DNA of 64,000 nucleotides from Maniola hyperantus (Eukaryota; Arthropoda; Insecta; Lepidoptera; Nymphalidae): positions 4,424,520-4,488,519 of the forward strand of contig NC_048562.1 of the NCBI RefSeq assembly GCF_902806685.2, written 5' to 3'. Positions 61,381 through 64,000 of this stretch are shown here, piece by piece (within the stretch, counting starts at the first letter, position 1; every line of letters begins with the position of its first letter). The position numbers and the translations under genes are program-made. Below the pieces are notes generated by a model. That model was not told the origin of the DNA. It saw only the letters and a list, made by a program, of their open reading frames with translations, and did not search any database.

Positions 61381-62349
61381 TCAGTTTAAGTTTTTTGATT
61401 CAGGGACGTAACTATTCGTCACTTCATTTAAGGATTCTGAGTATTCATACATGTTGACATTAGCATTGTTACTATGAGAGGGACCTGACGGAGGGTGAGA
61501 GTTCATCCGACGCTGATTATTATTATATTGGCGCTTACGACATTCTGAGATAAGATGTCCTTTGTGTTTACAATAGGCACAGGTTTTGACGAAATTTGAG
61601 TCCTTTGATGAACTTTGACTTGTTCCTGCAGGATATTGAATGTTAGTGGGAGGAATGTGGAAAGATGATCTCTGTGTGAAATCGTGCTTTTTCTTAAAGC
61701 ACTCTGAGAAACTATGATTGGTCTTCTTACATAAGGAACAAAATTTAGTTGGATGTTTTGGTTGAGTAATTTTTACAAGTTTGAAAATTTTTTCTTCTTC
61801 GACTGCTAGAGAAATTGCTTCATTAAGTGTCGAAGGGTTTCTGCAGCGGACAATATTAGAAATGTTAGGGTTAAGACCTAATTGGAATGAGCTTAAGGCG
61901 AGTTCTTCCATAGCTGCGATTTTGCCTAGAAGGAGATTACGATCAGTGCATGAATTTTGAATATCAGCTTGAAGTCGAGTTAGGCATGCTTCGAGTCTGA
62001 TAGAATATTGTGTAACGCTTTCGGACTGGCCCTGTTTACAGTTTTGGAGATCAAGTAGCAGATGGGACGAGTGTTTTTTCTCGCCAAACGTGCTTTTTAA
62101 ATATGATTTTAATTCATCCCAATTATTGAAATTTTTAAGGCTGCAGGCTAATTGTGCTTTGCCCTCAAGTTGGGAGATTATATATTTACATAAGATATTT
62201 TGCTGGTCGGGAACAGCTAAACTGATTGCGTTATCGCAGTTAGTTAGGAACGCGGCAAGAGTTTCCTGATTCCCGTCATAAGACCTTACGAATTTAGTGA
62301 GCACAGAGAGAGGCACTTTTACGTCCGAACTTTCTGACTTTAAACTCAT
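61381..62349 (-). CDS. gag of a Ty3/gypsy (errantivirus-like) element
   Basis: 322 residues from MSLKSESSDVKVPL. The middle matches the retrotransposon gag pattern: helices around YIISQLEGKAQLA, SYLKSTFGEKKH and SIRLEACLTRLQADI. Two zinc knuckles of C-X2-C-X4-H-X4-C form (CSLCKKTNHSFSEC, CAYCKHKGHLISEC) follow at about 208 and 260, then an Asn/Ser-rich tail. It would form the particle and bind RNA. The frame is intact although the rest of the element is broken. Confidence 0.8.
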   Translation of the reverse strand: MSLKSESSDVKVPLSVLTKFVRSYDGNQETLAAFLTNCDNAISLAVPDQQNILCKYIISQLEGKAQLACSLKNFNNWDELKSYLKSTFGEKKHSSHLLLDLQNCKQGQSESVTQYSIRLEACLTRLQADIQNSCTDRNLLLGKIAAMEELALSSFQLGLNPNISNIVRCRNPSTLNEAISLAVEEEKIFKLVKITQPKHPTKFCSLCKKTNHSFSECFKKKHDFTQRSSFHIPPTNIQYPAGTSQSSSKDSNFVKTCAYCKHKGHLISECRKRQYNNNQRRMNSHPPSGPSHSNNANVNMYEYSESLNEVTNSYVPESKNLN

Positions 62350-62898
62350 TTTTGATTACTGAAACTGAGATATGGAGAGAAAAAAAAAGGATTTAAATTT
62401 AAAATACAGTACGAAAATATACAATTTAGACAATTTACGCTTTTTATACAAAATTAATATAAACTACTTACAGGATAACGGCAAACATCACGATTTATTT
62501 TTCACAAAAAGGTTTTCACTTTGATGTCACTGCACTGAAAGTTAAATTAGGTCGATGCGTTTGCGACACGTGAAGGCTTTGAACTGTACGGAATGCGTCT
62601 CGTATTTCACGCGGCGACGATATCGAGTAGGTTTCTGAAGATATTGTATTTCGTAATTTTGAAGGCTTAAAATTTATTTCACTGATGTTTTTGAGTGAGT
62701 CCAGGATATTCGCGTTCTTCGTGTGAGATGCGGGCTCAGTCTGGCAGGCTGAGACTTATCGTCGATCTTGAGTAGAACCGGTGCTTAGTGGTTGTGATGC
62801 GGGCTCAACCCTGGGGGCGAGGCTTATCGTCGATCACGACTGCGATGACCTCAGGATTCTTTGGATGCTAAGGGTCCTCTTGCGTGAACCTTCTTAGC

Positions 62899-62916
62899 AT
62901 CCCACTTCTGACACCA
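62899..62916 (-). promoter_or_regulatory. Primer-binding site of the gypsy-like element
   Basis: The minus strand reads TGGTGTCAGAAGTGGGAT, directly downstream of an LTR end CCTAACA (at 62919) and about 550 bp before gag. This layout fits a tRNA primer site. Confidence 0.65.
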
Positions 62917-62918
62917 AT

Positions 62919-63012
62919 TGTTAGGAGGTCCGCTTCGACAGTCTTTTGAAAAAAAAACCACAAGAAATGTCCAACGAATTTAATTTGGAAATTCACACAC
63001 ACGGAACTTCTT
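62919..63012 (-). repeat. Truncated LTR of the gypsy-like element
   Basis: Minus strand from about 63012 to CGAAGCGGACCTCCTAACA at 62919. Its outer part (62955-63009) is the inverted copy of 60828-60885. Env-like DNA of opposite orientation follows directly. Confidence 0.5.
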
Positions 63013-64000
63013 TGGCACTTTAGATGCTGAAGATGCCCGAAAATATGATGCTGCAATTAGCTCTTGTCAGAGATCTGAATCTGAGATATTTCATTTAATG
63101 AAAGATAATATTCATATAGTTAAGTCGTCTATTAATACTTTTAATTCTACTATTTCTAGGTTAAATCAAAATGAGATAAAGTTAAACTCTCAGATTAATA
63201 AATTAAACGATATATTGTCTTATGTTACTAGTGATAATGAAAAATTAATGTATTTAACTAGATTTAATAGCTTAGTTAATATAATCGAAAGCTCTTTACT
63301 AGCTATCTCAAATTTTCTCGATACTGTAATAAACGCAATTTTGTTTTCAAAAGTTAATGTTCTACATCCTTCTGTTCTAAGTCCTGTAAAACTGTATGAT
63401 GAACTGTCTAAACACAGAAACTCAATCAATAAAGGTTTAGATTTTCCTGTAGCACTAAGTATAGAAAATATACATACCATTATAGATATATCTAAGTTAG
63501 TCTCCTATTTCTATAACAATAAGATAGTATTTGTAATACAGATCCCTCTTGTCTCTCCCGTTAAGTATAACGTCTATAAAACAATCCCGCTCCCGACTCC
63601 TCATTACGAAGGACAATCCAAAAGTTTTGCCTTAATCAAACCTACTAAACCCTATTTAGCTATAACTGACGATAGATTAAATTACGTATTATTAGATACT
63701 TTAAGAGATTGTACTATTTTAAATAGTGAAAATTCCATCTGTAAATTAGAGTCAATTTATTCTGTAAATTCGAATCCTTCATGCGAGACAAAACTTTTAA
63801 CTGAAGTAACTCTATCTTTACCAAGGGAATGTGAACCGAAAATCCTATATGGTCTTATTGACATATGGCATAAATTAAAAAATAATCAATGGATATTTGT
63901 ACAGTCAAAAACAAGCAAACTAACTATCAATTGTAATGATAACTTTAAGGATTATTCTATATCTGGCACTGGAATATTAAAACTGAACAAAGGTTGCATT
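63005..64000 (+). pseudogene. Errantivirus-like envelope (F-type) fragment, runs off the window
   Basis: An open + frame from about 63005 to the window end, 5'-truncated, starting with FFGTLDAEDARKYDAAI. It has a long helical heptad-like stretch (SSINTFNSTISRLNQNEI and on), then Cys residues spaced as in baculovirus F-like envelope proteins of insect errantiviruses. No start codon, signal peptide or cleavage site is present here. Orientation is opposite to the neighbouring gag, so it is not part of the same intact provirus. Confidence 0.55.

Overview
The window is nuclear DNA from an insect, almost certainly a moth or butterfly (Lepidoptera). Evidence: short secreted-protein genes with tiny first exons and GT-AG introns; TATA boxes about 30 bp upstream of TCAGT/ACAGT-type start sites; Helitron-type elements ending in CTAG; tRNA-derived SINEs; and Jockey, RTE, BEL/Pao and errantivirus-like retroelements. 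Coding density is low and most of the window is dispersed repeat. All gene models are read by eye from splice sites and open frames, with no transcript support.

Host genes fall in three groups. (1) Four related secreted, probably cuticular or other structural proteins, all on the + strand: P1 (last exon, 98-682), P2 (1775-3538), Q1 (18085-24850) and Q2 (31436-33280). P2, Q1 and Q2 have a first coding exon of four codons, a second exon carrying the signal peptide, and phase-0 introns. P1/P2 are Lys/Glu-rich with a Tyr/Pro tail. Q1/Q2 are Ala-rich with APLAYAG repeats and are tandem duplicates that include promoter and 3' UTR. Their second introns keep decayed copies of exon 2, and a relic last exon of the P type lies at about 3925-4041. 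(2) Gene T (25889-27159) is a two-exon gene for an unrecognised 264-residue protein with three internal repeats and a hydrophobic C-terminal part. (3) A tandem family S1, S2, S3 (first exons at 41923, 52332 and 59245) encodes unrecognised secreted basic proteins. S2 is intact, S1 is frameshifted into a Pro-Arg-rich tail, and only exon 1 of S3 is inside the window.

Mobile DNA, in order: 0.7-18 kb holds copies of one abundant repeat (family R, the GGTTCCGTACC repeat), SINEs, Helitrons, MITEs and LINE ends. 19-23.8 kb has head-to-tail Helitron pairs. 27-31 kb has a truncated LINE, RTE ends and a SINE with two nested insertions. 33.8-34.2 kb is a large palindrome. 34763-39847 is a full-length Jockey LINE (minus strand) with a 10-bp target duplication, interrupted by another LINE fragment. 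45417-51365 is a BEL/Pao element with apparently identical 545-bp LTRs and a 5-bp target duplication, but large internal deletions in pol. 54336-56821 is a small non-autonomous LTR element with a 4-bp target duplication. 59.9-60.7 kb is a long inverted repeat. 60.8-64 kb holds rearranged errantivirus-like gag (minus) and env (plus) pieces.

The strongest candidates for new biology are the S family, gene T, the decayed-exon and intron-minisatellite pattern of the Q genes, and the repeated head-to-tail Helitron junctions. I found no CRISPR array, rRNA, functional tRNA or bacterial-type operon.
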